From contig NC_057861.1 in assembly GCF_019393635.1 (NCBI RefSeq), positions 741,510,732-741,574,731 of the forward strand: DNA of 64,000 bases. Reading direction: 5' to 3'. The notes beneath the pieces were generated by a model. That model worked only from the letters and a program-made list of their open reading frames with translations, did not search any database and was not told the origin of the DNA. Origin of the DNA: Dromiciops gliroides (taxonomy: Eukaryota > Chordata > Mammalia > Microbiotheria > Microbiotheriidae). Shown here one piece after another: positions 21,476-32,830 of this stretch (positions are counted from its first letter, which is position 1; each line of letters starts with the position of its first letter). A program made the position numbers and the translations under genes.

Positions 21476-21925
21476 GAACACTTGATTCAGAGGGAGAGGA
21501 CTCGGGTTCAAATTCTGCCTCTGCTAATAATAGCAAGCATTTCTATCACTTTAGAAACATCTCATTTTAATCTCTAGGACTTTGTGATCCCCATTTTGCT
21601 GAAATTTACTACTTTTTTAGACCTGTGTCATCTTGGGCAAGTCATCTGACCAACTTCTTTGGGGTTTGGTGTTTTCATCCATGAAATGAGGTGGGGGGTG
21701 GGGTTGGAAAGGAGTTGGGCAAGGCGGCCTCTGCTTTCCTCTAGCTTCAAATCTACCCCTCATTCTCCTGTCCTCTGCCCCATGGATTGGGAAGGGGAGT
21801 GCATTGGTACCGTGGTTAGAGAGGCAAGCTTTGAAGACCCGGGTTCGAGTTCCGCCTTTGGAGCATACTGTCCACGTGACCTGCAGCATCTCAACCTGCC
21901 GGGGCTCTCCCAGATGATCACTTGC
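21476..21925 (+). mobile_element. MIR-like SINE fragments
   Basis: actcgggttcaaattctgcc with ttgggcaagtcatctgacc (21500-21700), and ttggtaccgtggttagagag with acccgggttcgagttccgcc (21800-21925). The second resembles a tRNA, but lacks a foldable cloverleaf and is followed by MIR CORE-like sequence. Confidence 0.6.
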
Positions 21926-22009
21926 AGGGAAGATGCCAATCTGCGCTGATAGAAGGAATCCCCCCTTCTTCCTTTCCCTACTAATTACTTACTTAATTGG
22001 GGTTTTAGG

Positions 22010-22620
22010 CGGGGGAGTCAAGGCTCGACAGGGGGCGCTGTGGGGCGGTGTGAATTTCCTCGTCCTCGTGAATTCCTCTCGGGGTTTCCCCGAGGGTCCC
22101 GGAGGTGCCGCCGCCGCCGCCCAGGACCGTCTGGGGGGGGGGGGGGGGGGGCGAGACTGTTTGCGGACACCCACACCCAGGTGAAGGCGCGCACGGATGG
22201 ACACAGCGATTCAGCGGGAGAAGGGGGGGCGGAGGGGGGCGGAGGACTGGGGGGCCGAGGGGGGACGGGGGGGGGGGGGGGGGGGGGGCGAACGTGTACC
22301 ACCGTGCCAGCTCCTTCCGCGACTCTGACCCCTCCTGCTACCAGGCTGGGCTTCCCCTGGAAAGAGGGGGTGCTGGCCCAGGCGGGGGGGCGTCCCCAAG
22401 GGAGGGGGAGGGGGAAATGGACTTCAAACACCGCTCAGCAGGACCGCCCTGTGTGCCAGGCTCTGTGTGCGGCTGGGAGCCCGGAGGCTGGCAGAGAAAC
22501 CAGCGGCCGCCCTGCCCTCGGGGGGCTTACAGTCCAGCTGCCTCGGAGCGTTTCCCCCGGCTTTGGGCAGCCCGCGCTGGAGCTCAGCGTGCCCTCTGAG
22601 CCCTCCCAGGGGTTTGCAGG
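22010..22620. promoter_or_regulatory. GC/CpG-rich patch, possible CpG island
   Basis: Visibly CpG-dense (gtgccgccgccgccgccc, gaaggcgcgcacggatgg, cgaacgtgtaccaccgtg) compared with the rest of the window. It includes G-runs of 19 nt (22133-22151) and 22 nt (22267-22288) and further GGGG clusters able to form G-quadruplexes. The overlapping Gly/Arg or Pro frames are composition artefacts. It could be a promoter of a non-coding transcript or a far-upstream FAM3D exon. No direct proof. Confidence 0.5.
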
Positions 22621-23093
22621 TGCCAGGCACTCCCTTGCCCCACCTCCATGAGGACTTGTGGCTGCTTGGCAGAGGCTTTCCTTGGGAGGCGCCCAGATCA
22701 AACTTCCTTGTTCCTTGTGCCTGCCTCTCGGCTGGTGTGCGTCTGTGTCAGCAGTGGGAGGGGATGGTCCGGCCAGCTGCGGGAATGTCTTTAAACCTCC
22801 CCGGGCTCTTGTCTCCTCCACCTGCTGCTGATCGGGCCGGCCGGGGCATGCAGGGAGCCCCCGAGGAGGCCAGTCTGCAAGGTATGTTGGGCACCCCCGG
22901 GCCTTGCCTCCGGCTCCCAGACCCAAACCGCCTTCTCAGGAGGGGCTTTCCTACCTGGGCTGGAGATGTGTTGGGGAGGAAAGGAGGGGCAGACTCAGAC
23001 TCAGAGAGACACTGAGAGGAAACCACCGGGACGCTGAGACTCCCAGATGAAGGGTGCTTGGGGGTGGCACCCCTTCTTCCCTCCCCCCATGTA
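22621..23093 (+). other. Unique GC-moderate segment with a donor-like site
   Basis: The only notable signal is CTGCAAG|GTATGT at 22881/22882, a good 5' splice site just downstream of the CpG-rich patch. It could end a non-coding first exon. No acceptor partner or transcript evidence can be seen. Confidence 0.2.
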
Positions 23094-23241
23094 TTTTTTT
23101 TTTTTTTGGTGAGGCAATTGGGGTTAAGTGACTTGCCCAGGGTCACACAGCTAGTAAGTGTTAAGTGTCTGAGGCCGCATTTGAACTCAGGTCCTCCTGA
23201 CTCCACGACCGGTGCTTTATTCACTGCGCCACCTAGCTGCC
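23094..23241 (-). mobile_element. CORE-SINE (WALLSI/WSINE-like)
   Basis: Complete minus copy. Target duplication ccatgta-tttt on both sides. Confidence 0.9.
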
Positions 23242-23869
23242 CCCATGTAATTTTAAGACAAGAGGCATCTAAGCAACCCAAGCTTATTGACCCCCGATGT
23301 CACACAGCTGGTAACGTCTCAGAGGCAGCCTGGAGTCGGAGACTAACAGTGTCCATGCCATTGAGGTCGTGCTGCTTCCTATGGACAGGCCAGGGGATGC
23401 AGTGGGGCCTCTATCGCAGCACCTCGAATACAAGAAGGGCCTAATTCATGCTCGGTTGGATGGAATCAGCCAAACTTTGGCTCCTGTCCATTGCTCTTCC
23501 CAGGCCCAGATGGCCCTAATTACTGGCACAAGTTCCATAGAGTATTGGCCTAATTACTGCCATTTATTGGCTTGGATCCATGTCAAGAGGTTCATTGATC
23601 CCTCTAGGATCAGTGGTCCCCAGACTGTCACGTGGGACGGTCAGGATTTGAACCCAGGTCTTCTTGGCTTCCTAGCCCGCTTTTGAACCATTATACCACA
23701 CTTCCCTTATATCCCTTATAGTCAGTCAACCTGGTGTCCAGCCCAGTGCCTGTCCATCGTATTTTCATCTTGAAGTTCCAGTGTATTCGTGTTACAAACA
23801 GGTGGTATCAACTCCTGCCCTCCAGATAGTTCTCTAAAAGTAAACAAGCTCATTATAGACTTGGACAGA
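23242..23869. other. Intergenic with MIR-like debris
   Basis: gtcaggatttgaacccaggt with gaaccattataccaca near 23640-23700 is a minus-strand MIR piece. Nothing else supported. Confidence 0.4.
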
Positions 23870-24069
23870 GTGCTGGGCCGGCAGTGGGGAAGATCTGAAT
23901 TCAAATCCAGCTTCAGACACTCACTAGCTGTGTGACCTTGGGTGAGACTCCATTAACTCACTGGCTGCCTCAGTTTACCCAACTGTAAAATGGAGAGAAT
24001 GAAAGCCCCTACCTGTTGTTGTAAGGTAAGGGTCAAGTGAAGTATTATTTGTAAAGTGCTTCACAAATC
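23870..24069 (+). mobile_element. MIR-like SINE
   Basis: gaattcaaatccagcttcag, actagctgtgtgaccttggg, cctcagtttacccaactgt and aagtgcttcacaaatcatgg. Its 3' end runs directly into a microsatellite. Confidence 0.8.
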
Positions 24070-24352
<283 letters not shown>

Positions 24353-24640
24353 AATATAGACATTTTTGGAGGGGAAAGCACTGGAAGCTGGGGCTGGGGT
24401 AGAATAAGGATGGCAGAGGTTGGGGTGGGGAGTGCACTGCTGGTGTGGGGGACAGTTGGTGTAACGACTTTGTCTTATGCTGCGTCTTGGTGCATCTCCT
24501 GCTTGACCAAAGAATGCTTCCCCGTCATCTGTAAGCTTAGCAGCCCCCTCTCTGTCCAGCAGACGGGACCCAGCAGTTCTCCCAACACCACTGCTGACTC
24601 CACAGAGATCCCCTAGCCCGCTCCCCTCATTTTACAGGAG
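24353..24640. other. No gene recognised
   Basis: Unique-looking. Nothing supported. Confidence 0.3.
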
Positions 24641-24830
24641 AGGAAACGAAGACCTAGATCAATTCATGGGATCCTAGAGCTGGAGCCAGAAGGGACCGTG
24701 GTGGTCGCTGACTCCAACTCTCTTCTTTTACAATGGAGGAAACGGAGGCAAAGAGCAGTTAAACAACCTTCTATAGACACCCAGTTAGTGGGAGGATCAG
24801 ACCATGAGCCCCAGATGCTCTGACTCAGCA
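24641..24830 (-). mobile_element. MIR-like SINE
   Basis: gatcctagagctggagccag, tacaatggaggaaacggagg and ccccagatgctctgactcag. Confidence 0.65.
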
Positions 24831-25520
24831 GGCAGCCCTGTTTGCACCGTTCCCCCACCCTCCCTCCTTTGTAACCTGGCTGAGCTGACCAGCTTCTTCC
24901 TGGTCAGATCCTGGTTTATCAAAATAAATTACAGGAGGAAGCCATTGTGCCGCACTGCCATGAATTCATTCCAAGCCCATCCCACCCTGCAGTTCCTTGA
25001 CAAATAGCAACTTTACACTTGAGCAAAAAAGCTAAGCCTTGAGGCAGAAAGTCTTGGGCAAGTAGGGTCGTGATTTCAGCAACTACTTACTAACCTGTAG
25101 TTGAGTAGGGAAAGTCAGTCCTAGGGAGGGGGGTTGGAGGCCCGAGCAGCCCAGTGACTTTCCCTAGAATGAAGAGCACAATTAGCAACATTTAGAGTCA
25201 GGCTTTGACCCCTTGGCTTCCTGACTCCAAGTTCATCTGTCTCTCCATTGAATCAGAGTCAATAAACATTTATTAAGCACCGACTGTGTGCCGGTCACAG
25301 TGTCCAGAGCTGAGCTTCCTTAGCATCGGCCTTTGTGCCTTCTCGGGCAGCTGGCATTTCACCGGAGTGGGTGGGTCACTGACCTGGATCCCGAGCCCCA
25401 GGGGCCTCGGACACATTCTTGGGGAGTTGCTGGGGCCAAACAAGGAGGCTGAAGTCAGCCCTTTGGTGTGAGCGGCCAGCCTCTTGGCAGTTTCTTATCA
25501 CAGGAACCTCCCTGAAGGGG
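24831..25520. other. Intergenic, no gene recognised
   Basis: Contains a short L2/MIR-type piece (aataaacatttattaagcac, 25261-25290). No exon. Confidence 0.35.
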
Positions 25521-25665
25521 ACCTTAAAAGCCATGCAGTCTACGGCCTCATTTTACAGATGGGGAAACTGAGGGAGGCCCAGAGAGGCTGTGATGTGGCC
25601 AGGGTTATTTCAACAGCAGATGAGCTGGTGGATCCAGTCAATCTTCCAATCAGGTGGAGGGATGA
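25521..25665 (-). mobile_element. MIR-like SINE fragment
   Basis: cctcattttacagatgggga with aactgagggaggcccagaga. Confidence 0.65.
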
Positions 25666-25958
25666 GTCTTGAGCTCCAGACTTAGTGAATGGGCTTTCTC
25701 CTAAGGCAGCTGAGACATGTCTCTGGACCCTGGGGCTGAGCTTGGATGTCCTTCCAGGGATGATTTGGAGGCCGTCCCGCCCGGAGCCCTAACACCAGGG
25801 CCTGTCGGCACTGGCTGAACTGGCCGGACTGGCCGATAAGCTATTAATGACAGCCCTGTCCAATGGGCCCTTCTGGTCATTTATCTGGGTCAAGCTGATG
25901 AAGAGAGGCAATGTGACTGTGAGAGGCAGAAAAACTTGAATTCAAGTCCTGATTCGGA
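25666..25958. other. Unique segment, possible conserved non-coding DNA
   Basis: 25800-25890 (ggccgataagctattaatga, ccaatgggcccttctggtca) is repeat-free. It contains a GATA-type site (GATAAG) and ATTA cores. Confidence 0.25.
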
Positions 25959-25959
25959 T

Positions 25960-25972
25960 ACTGTATATGTAC

Positions 25973-26005
<33 letters not shown>

Positions 26006-26130
26006 GTATATATGTGTGTATGTATATATGCGTGTGTGTATACACATATATATACTATATGTGATACTATGTTATATATGTGTGTATGTATGTATAGTAT
26101 ATATCTATATATATACTATACATGCTATGA
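25960..26130. repeat. TA/TATG microsatellite
   Basis: tatatatatatatatgtatg and related words. Tyr/Ile/Cys/Val open frames are artefacts. Confidence 0.93.
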
Positions 26131-26349
26131 TGGCATGCCCTGGTCACTCACTCAACCACCGAATGCCCTCCACAACTCCCTAAAGTTCTGTCGTAAAGGA
26201 GGTGTGGACCTAAGTCCTGAGAAGGGAGTTCCCCATGCCAATGAAATCTCAGGTCCAGTCCCAGACTCGGGAAGCTGTTATTCCCTGGGCTGTTCAGGAC
26301 CTTGTGGCCCACTTCCATCTTCCCCAACCCAAGGGACTGGCCAGGGATC

Positions 26350-26515
26350 ATGATTATAATAGTGATAATAACAGCCAACATTTATGTAAAATCTCATCAC
26401 ATTTGATCTTCACAACTACCCAGGGAAGCAGGTGCTTTTATTATCCCCATCTTATATTTGAGGAAACGGAGGCAAGCAGAGGTGAAGTGACTGCTCACAA
26501 GTTAAGTGGCAGCTC
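26350..26515 (-). mobile_element. MIR/THER1-like SINE
   Basis: gccaacatttatgtaaaatc, atccccatcttatatttgag and gaaacggaggcaagcagagg. Confidence 0.75.
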
Positions 26516-27379
26516 CTAAGGGCTCCCTCCAGATCCTTTGCATTTCTCTTTAAGTCTAGCCTTCTGATGAACCCCAAGACAGTGCTGACTTCCTTACGGA
26601 CACCCCCATCTTTGTTCTTCAGAGGGGCCTAAAACTCGGCTCTTTCCGGTGGAGAGAAATAACCCTCCTGCTTGAGCTGGAATGCATTTCTTCCTCACTC
26701 AGCCTGGCACACAGGGAGTGGTTTACACGGGGAGCTCAGCTGCTCCAATCTCTTAGGAGCTGATGGGTGCAGACGATGCAGATGGAGGACTGGTGTGAGG
26801 GCTCTGGGTAGCCTCACTAATCAGTTTAGACTCGACCCTTCTCCAGCATAAAAACTATCGATCCCTAATTATGTACGACTAATTCCAGGTTGGACAGAAA
26901 TGATTTGGGTCCTGAAGCATCTTTTTGATCTAATCCACTGGTTGCAACAGACCCCAAGGATGGACCAAAGGAAATACAAGTTGGGAAGGGGAAGGAGGGA
27001 GGGAGAGAAGGAGGAGGTGGTTTCTGAAAAGCTGTTTCTGAGTGTTTAGATTTCTGCTCCTGGCTGGCTGCTTCAGGGTTAGTGTGACCTGCTCCTTTGC
27101 CCAAGGTGTCCTGCCTATGAAGGAGCAAGGGGAAGGAGAGTTGGGACATTAAGGCACACGTTCTGAGGTCTTCCCAGAGAGGTAGAGATTATAAAACTGC
27201 CCGCTGACCACAGAAGATACAGGTCGGGGTGCTGACCTGGGCAAAGCAGCTAAGATCAGTCTAGAAAATCCTACGAGTTACCCCAAAGTGAATGTGAGGT
27301 TGTTTCCCAAACTCCCGCACACCTGAGCAGTGGGGTCTCCCGTGAAGCCAGTACATGAAGACAAGTAATAGGAGGCATA
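26516..27379. other. Intergenic, no gene recognised
   Basis: Includes a purine-rich patch (26980-27020) and unique sequence. No exon supported. Confidence 0.35.
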
Positions 27380-27800
27380 AGGTGGGAGCTAGAAGGGACC
27401 GTGAGGTTACCAGGGCCAACCTCTTCTCTTTGTAGATGAGGAAAGCCCGACCCCCTCACTTTACAGATGAGGAAACTGAGACCCAGAGAGGTTAAAAGTG
27501 ACCTGCAGTGGATAGAGCACCGGCCCTGGATTCAGAAAGACCTGAGTTCAAATCCGGCCTCAGACACTTGACACTTACTAGCTGTGTGACCCTGAGCAAG
27601 TCACTTAACCCCCATTGCCCTGAAAAGGCGGGGGTAGGGGGGAAGTGACCTGCCTCTAGCCCAACCAGTTTTCAGACCCAGTCCTCTGACTTCAGAGGCA
27701 GCCTGTTCTTTCACTTACTTTCCCCCTGCTTGCCCAAACTTACACAGGCAGTAAATAGCAGGGGCAGGATTTGAACCCGTGTCCTCCCACTCCCAGTCCC
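27380..27800 (-). mobile_element. MIR-like SINE split by a younger SINE
   Basis: tttacagatgaggaaactga and gacccagagaggttaaaagt, then the SINE at 27507-27642. It resumes with gacctgcctctagcccaac and cagtcctctgacttcagagg. Confidence 0.75.
27507..27642 (+). mobile_element. CORE-SINE, 5' truncated, inserted in MIR
   Basis: Begins at agtggatagagcaccggccc (first bases of the head missing) and has B-box, CORE and a decayed tail. Target duplication aagtgacctgc at 27496-27506 and 27643-27653. Confidence 0.9.
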
Positions 27801-28179
27801 AAGCTCATTCCATGGCACAATGATATATTAGAGAGCATGTGCTGAAATTAGAAGTTACTTGAAAAAAGAAAAATGAGATAAATTCCTAAGTGGCCACACC
27901 ATAATGAGTTACTAATGGAAACTAGAATGTTTGGGGGATGCATTGCTAAGCTGTAACGCTAATGTGGGAGTGAGGAAGGAGCAGCTTCAGTGGGCCAACG
28001 TCATGTCCCTCAACAAGCAGGTAATCCTTGCAATTCTCCTGGTTTTCTTCATTGTTAGGACTCAGACCCCCAGACCTTACAGGTTCCCACTGACACCAAA
28101 GGTCACTAACTGTGTGGTCTGGGGCCAATCGTCTGACCTCTCAAATGGGATAACATGTTTTTGGAAACTTTAAAGTATA
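27801..28179. other. No gene recognised
   Basis: Unique-looking. Nothing supported. Confidence 0.3.
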
Positions 28180-28625
28180 TATGTGTGTTATGTGTGTGTG
28201 TGTGTATATATATATATGTGGGGGTGGGGGGGTGGGGTGGGGTGTGCATACACACACACACACATATACACACATATGTGTATGTTCACATGTGTGTATT
28301 TACATACACATGTATGTGCATAATTGTATATGTATATATGATTGATATAATGTACACATATCTGAGTGTATATAATATGCACTTATATGCAATATACATA
28401 TATAGTGAATATAATTCTATTGTACATAATATATTTGTATTATACCTACAATGTATTTATGTTATGTATTCAATATAATTGTATTGCAGATAATAACGTA
28501 TGTATGTGTGTGTATGCACATGTGTGTTTTATAACAATCGTGTATAATTACACAAACAAAAAGTTCTATAATTATAACGATCATGTATATATATACACAC
28601 ACATACACATGCACACACACACATA
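28180..28625. repeat. TG/TA-rich simple-sequence region
   Basis: (TG)n, ggggtggggg, (CA)n, then TA-rich words to about 28625 ending in cacacacacacatattg. Frames across it are artefacts. Confidence 0.9.
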
Positions 28626-29039
28626 TTGATTCTCTGGTCACTTGATTGCATAAAGTTCTCAGCTTTTCTGTACTATCTCCCCAGGCAAAAACAAGTGCTA
28701 ATGTCTTCCCTCCTTTCTCTTGGGCACCACCCCCAATCCCCCCACCCCACCCCCAGGTTTTTCCCCTCTGTTTTATCAATTGATAATCATTTATTGAGGC
28801 CAGCTATGAGCCAGGCCCTGGGGGGTTATTTCTCCCTGGCTACCAGCCCCATGCACCCATCCCCATAACCAACTCTTGGATCTGGCCTTTTACTGTACCC
28901 CCTTACTGAAATGGATTCTGTGGCTTTGTGATCTAGGAAGGGCTTCCTTGGGGCGGCCGCCCTCAGCTTCCTGTATTTCCCCTGAGCCGAGCCAGACTTC
29001 CCCCATTCGTGGCCCTGCAGCACGCCCCAGTAATCGCCC
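28626..29039. other. Intergenic, no gene recognised
   Basis: Contains a short L2/MIR piece (atcatttattgaggccagct with atgagccaggccctgg, around 28786). NotI-type site gcggccgc near 28953. Confidence 0.35.
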
Positions 29040-29245
29040 AGTGCCCCAGTCTAGAAAGCACATAAAGTCCAAGAAATAAAATTAAAGCCAAGCATCAGCC
29101 AAATAATGGATTTTATTTGGGGCTAATTCAGAAATAAATGCCTACTCAACCCATCATTAGAGGCCCAGCCTTATTGACGATTGGTTTATTGGTGGTTTTA
29201 TCTCTCTGTGTATATTGGGTAACACCATCAATTGAGGCCTATAAA
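29040..29245. other. Repeat-free AT-rich segment with TATA-like word
   Basis: No interspersed repeat seen. Words ataaaattaaagccaagc, aataatggattttatttggg, tattgacgattggtttattg. CCTATAAATATCC at about 29239-29251 resembles a TATA box. Candidate conserved regulatory DNA, inference only. Confidence 0.35.
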
Positions 29246-29251
29246 TATCCA

Positions 29252-29982
29252 GAGTCTACAAGGGAGCATGTTTAGGGCCCTGGTTCCTTTGATTACCTCA
29301 CAATGGCTGCTGAGTGAGTCCCTTGGGATTTGGGGGCAGCCGGTGGGAAATGACTCTTTGCCCATTTACCAGGGTCTCTGCCAAAGTCCTATCCTGCCTA
29401 GTCTTCAATCTCTTGCGCTAAGAAACTCTGGAGTAAGGTCCAGCCAAGAGCTGGAGCCTTAATCGGAATGGACCAGTTTGGGCTTGGTCTCTGGGAACCC
29501 AGGAATCTGTGCCCAACCTGGATTGAAAAGCAGGCTGGCCCAAAGGACCACGTATGTGTGGGAGGAGGAGGGTATCCTTCTTCTATGTAGAATTGGGTTG
29601 TGGGACACTTTGGAAGGGGGGCACGCCCCCGGGGGCTCTTTAGTGAAAGGAAGGAGCCACCTGCAAAACTGCTCTTCTCCCCTTTCTCCTCAGAGCAAAC
29701 TGACCCTTTTTCAGGAGCCACTGAGGTTTATGACTCGAACCCAAGCCATGTTGTAAATGGAGATACTGTGCGTACCGTAATTTAAAAATAATAAGTCATA
29801 AGAGGCCTTTCGTTAACATGAAAGCCTGTTCCTATGGAAGAAGTAAGGGCTGGCCAGTAGCCCACGGACAGACGGGAGGATGTCTATCCCAGACTTGGTT
29901 CTTCTTCGCCAGCCCATGGGCCACTTTCTATTTTGGGATGACCAGAAGGAGTAGGGAGAAGCATCAGAACTGGAATCAAGCA
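29252..29982. other. Intergenic, no gene recognised
   Basis: Unique-looking sequence with frames of up to 107 codons that lack recognisable domains. Confidence 0.35.
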
Positions 29983-30168
29983 GATTATCTGATTCACACC
30001 TCACAAGAGCCCTGGCAGGGCGGTGCTGTTATTATCAAGAGTTTACAGATGAGGAAACTGAGGCAGGCAGCCCTTAGGTCACTTGCTAGTGTCCGAGGTG
30101 GGATTTGAATTCAAGTCTTCCTGACTCCAAGTCCAGCACTCTACACATTGCGCTATCTACTTGCCTCC
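29983..30168 (-). mobile_element. MIR/THER1-like SINE
   Basis: gtttacagatgaggaaactg, ggtgggatttgaattcaagt and ttcctgactccaagtccagc. Confidence 0.8.
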
Positions 30169-31237
30169 AGCCAATATCATCATCACATAACAAATAACTT
30201 ATGATAACTTTATAATACAATAAAATGTAATAAATTAGAATGATGACGGTCATCAATAATAACACTGAGCTGAGGTGCATTGAGATAGGAATGAGACATG
30301 GATTTTTTCCCACTGCATCCCTCTGATCCTCCCCGTCGATTCAAACAGAGTCCAAAAGGGTCAGGACTCAGGTTCTACATAATTTCAAGCTAAAAAGGGA
30401 CCCGGAGGTTGTCAGACTCAAGTAGAAGCAAATCCCTGTGGGCAGCATATTGACTTAGATGACCACAAATTCACATCATCTATGCTGTATTGTAATTTCA
30501 TTTAGTTTGTTCAACATTTCCCAATTACATTTTAATCACACTCAGGAATAAGTAAGGAGACAATTGTTCTGTTTTCCTCTATCAAAGTCAGCTCACATCT
30601 GGAGTCCTGTGTCCATTTCTGGGTGTCGTGAGGAGAATGACCAGGAAGGGACAGGGCCTTCAAGGCTTGTTCTATAATGAAATGGTTGAAGGAGATGTTT
30701 AGCTTGGAGAAGAGCACATGGGACATGGGGAGGGGGGAGGATTGGTGGCTATCCCAAAGCATTTGGAAGACTGTCCCATGGAAGAAGGGTTAGACTTCTT
30801 CTCCAGGGCCCCACAGGAGGAGCCACAAAGACTCCAATTTAGGCTCTCATCAATTAGCAGTATCCCCAAATGGGATCAGCTACAGGGAGAGGTAGGGAAG
30901 GGGCTTTCCCTCATTGGAGACTTTCCAGGCAAAGGCTGAAAATTCATATTTTTATTGGATACCTGTCAGAGAGAATTCTTGGTCAGTGGTGGGATAGACA
31001 GGTTAATCACTGAGGTTCTGTCCAGCTCTGACATTCAGTGCCCCCAGGTCACAGATACCTTGGTCATCAAGGTCTTGGCATCAAGATGAGGGGCAGGGTT
31101 CAAAATGAAAGCATCCATAGCAGGTATGTCATCAAGGCAGGGCAGGAGAAGGGTCTCTCTGTCAGAGAACTCTATTTATTTGTAGCCTTTACTGCTGGGA
31201 TGGGGGCATAGTCCAGCTGCATATATCTAATTACCCA
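30169..31237. other. Intergenic with old repeat debris
   Basis: gagtcctgtgtccatttctg with agggccttcaagg (30600-30670) and later ctattcattt-type words look like an old dispersed repeat whose family I cannot name. No exon. Confidence 0.35.
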
Positions 31238-31550
31238 AGGGCACCTAGGTGGCACAATGGAGAGACTGCTGGCCCTAGGGTCAGGAGGACCTAAGTTCAA
31301 ATCTCACCTCAGATACTTACTAGCTGTGTCACCCTGAGCAAGTCACTTAACCCCAATTGCCTCAAACATTCAGGCCATCTCCAGTCATACTGATCTATAT
31401 CTTGCCTCTCTGCTCAGGTGTCTCTGAAGGAGAGAGTGAGGTTGGTGACCTTGAGCAGCCCTCCCTCACTTAAATCCAGTTCGGTGCAAAGTCATGACAT
31501 CACCCCAATGTCATGGTCCTCTTCGAAGAATGAAGAACAAACAACAAACA
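31238..31550 (+). mobile_element. SINE with a third, distinct LINE-like tail
   Basis: Same tRNA-like head and CORE as the other SINEs (cacctaggtggcacaatgg, ttactagctgtgtcaccctg), but after cccaattgcctca it continues for about 180 bp with gagagtgaggttggtgacct, gacatcaccccaatgtcatg, gtcctcttcgaagaatgaag and an aacaaacaacaa end. The tail recurs at 40441-40590. Confidence 0.8.
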
Positions 31551-31969
31551 ATCTAATCGCCCTCCCAGGCCACCAGTATAGGTGACCCTAGTCCTTGAGG
31601 TCCTGACAATTGACAGTCCGTCTCCAATATTTCTGGGTAATTTTCTTACCCGACTTCATGAAATAGAGTGGTTATATTATTTCCATCCTCTCTGTTATGA
31701 AGAACTCCAATAATACTCCAAACAAACTCTCTTCTGGTTCTGGAGGGTATCATTGTTCCAGGCCTATATTTAAAATCTTTTTCAAGATGGGTAATTATGT
31801 GGGCTTTTCCCTCATTTCCTTTATCATCCGTGGGTTTGTTTTTTTCTTTTTAAGTCTATTTCTTTGTCTATGTTCTCCAACTATATTCCTGAACTGTTGA
31901 GTCCTACTACCATCTTGTTCTGCTATTTCTCAAGTCCCCCTTCATTCCTCCATTATTTCCCCACATTTT
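31551..31969. other. No gene recognised
   Basis: AT-rich, possibly LINE debris in the minus orientation, but no diagnostic motif. Confidence 0.3.
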
Positions 31970-32113
31970 GGGGGGAGGCAGGGCAATGAGGGTTAAGTGA
32001 CTTTCCCAGGGTCACACAGCTAGTAAGTATCAAATGTTTGAGGCTGGATTTGAACTCAGGTCCTCCTGTATCCAGGGTCGGTGCTTTATCCACTATGCCA
32101 TCTAGCTGACCTC
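31970..32113 (-). mobile_element. CORE-SINE (WALLSI/WSINE-like)
   Basis: Minus copy: caatgagggttaagtgactt, B-box complement, and head ending catctagctgacc. Confidence 0.88.
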
Positions 32114-32689
32114 ACAAAGTATTTTTAATATTTTATTTTTTCCTCGCATAATTGCATTGTGGTTATTATCTATTTTGTTGAGTCTTGTGGTTCTGCTGCT
32201 TCTGCTTTTCTGACCTGTTTTCTTTTAGCTTTTAACAGGTGTTTTTTTTCTTTTATTGTTCTGTGACTCATTTCTCTTGAGTGTCTATTTCCTCTTGAAA
32301 GCCAATTCCGCCTTGAGGATTTCCTGAAGCTTTGCTCCCGCCCTGGTGTTGTTCTCACTGTATTTGAGGTGGATGTGGAGAATTAGATTCTCTTGCCACC
32401 TCTCATTCTGCCCTCCACCCAGAAGTTATCTCCTGACACCCGGCTGACACCTCTCTTGTTCTTATATTCATCATTCTCCCTCTTATCAGTGATTTGTGTA
32501 CTTAAGCTTTGCCCCGTTGAGATTGCTGGCTCCTGGGGATCAAAGGCGTGGCCCGTGCATCTTTATCTGACCCGGTTTTTAGCATAATCTTAAATAATGA
32601 TATTCCTATCAATATCACATTCATGTTGCATGTTTCCCCATGAGGTTTTCCATATACCTAGGTCTTCTCCCACCAACTGGTACAAGTGC
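32114..32689. other. Possible LINE debris, no gene recognised
   Basis: 32180-32340 read on the minus strand gives a Lys/Arg/Glu-rich stretch that could come from an L1 ORF1-like region. Too short and diverged to be sure. Confidence 0.25.
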
Positions 32690-32830
32690 CCTGATTTTAT
32701 AGAGAAGGAAACTAAGACTCAGAAAGGGGCAAGGAGTGGGTGGGTGGGAGGTGGAGAAGGATGACTTACACAGGGTCACACACTGAGCCCAGAGCTGACC
32801 AGGGACTGGCGAGGCCTCCTTCCATTGACC
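32690..32830 (-). mobile_element. MIR-like SINE, diverged
   Basis: tttatagagaaggaaactaa with cacagggtcacacactgagc. Confidence 0.6.

Noticed and set aside
21795..21870. tRNA-like sequence with gttagagaggcaag and gggttcgagttcc
   Set aside because: A- and B-box-like words are present, but the arms do not pair as a tRNA and the sequence continues as a MIR SINE.
22018..22651. Open frames of 137-203 codons rich in Gly/Arg or Pro
   Set aside because: GC-driven lack of stops in a CpG-rich patch. Low complexity and no recognised domain.
23058..23281. Open frames containing LSDLPRVTQLVSVKCLRP or the reverse-frame LTLTSCVTLGKSLNP
   Set aside because: These peptides recur at every CORE-SINE in the window and are simply translations of the SINE.
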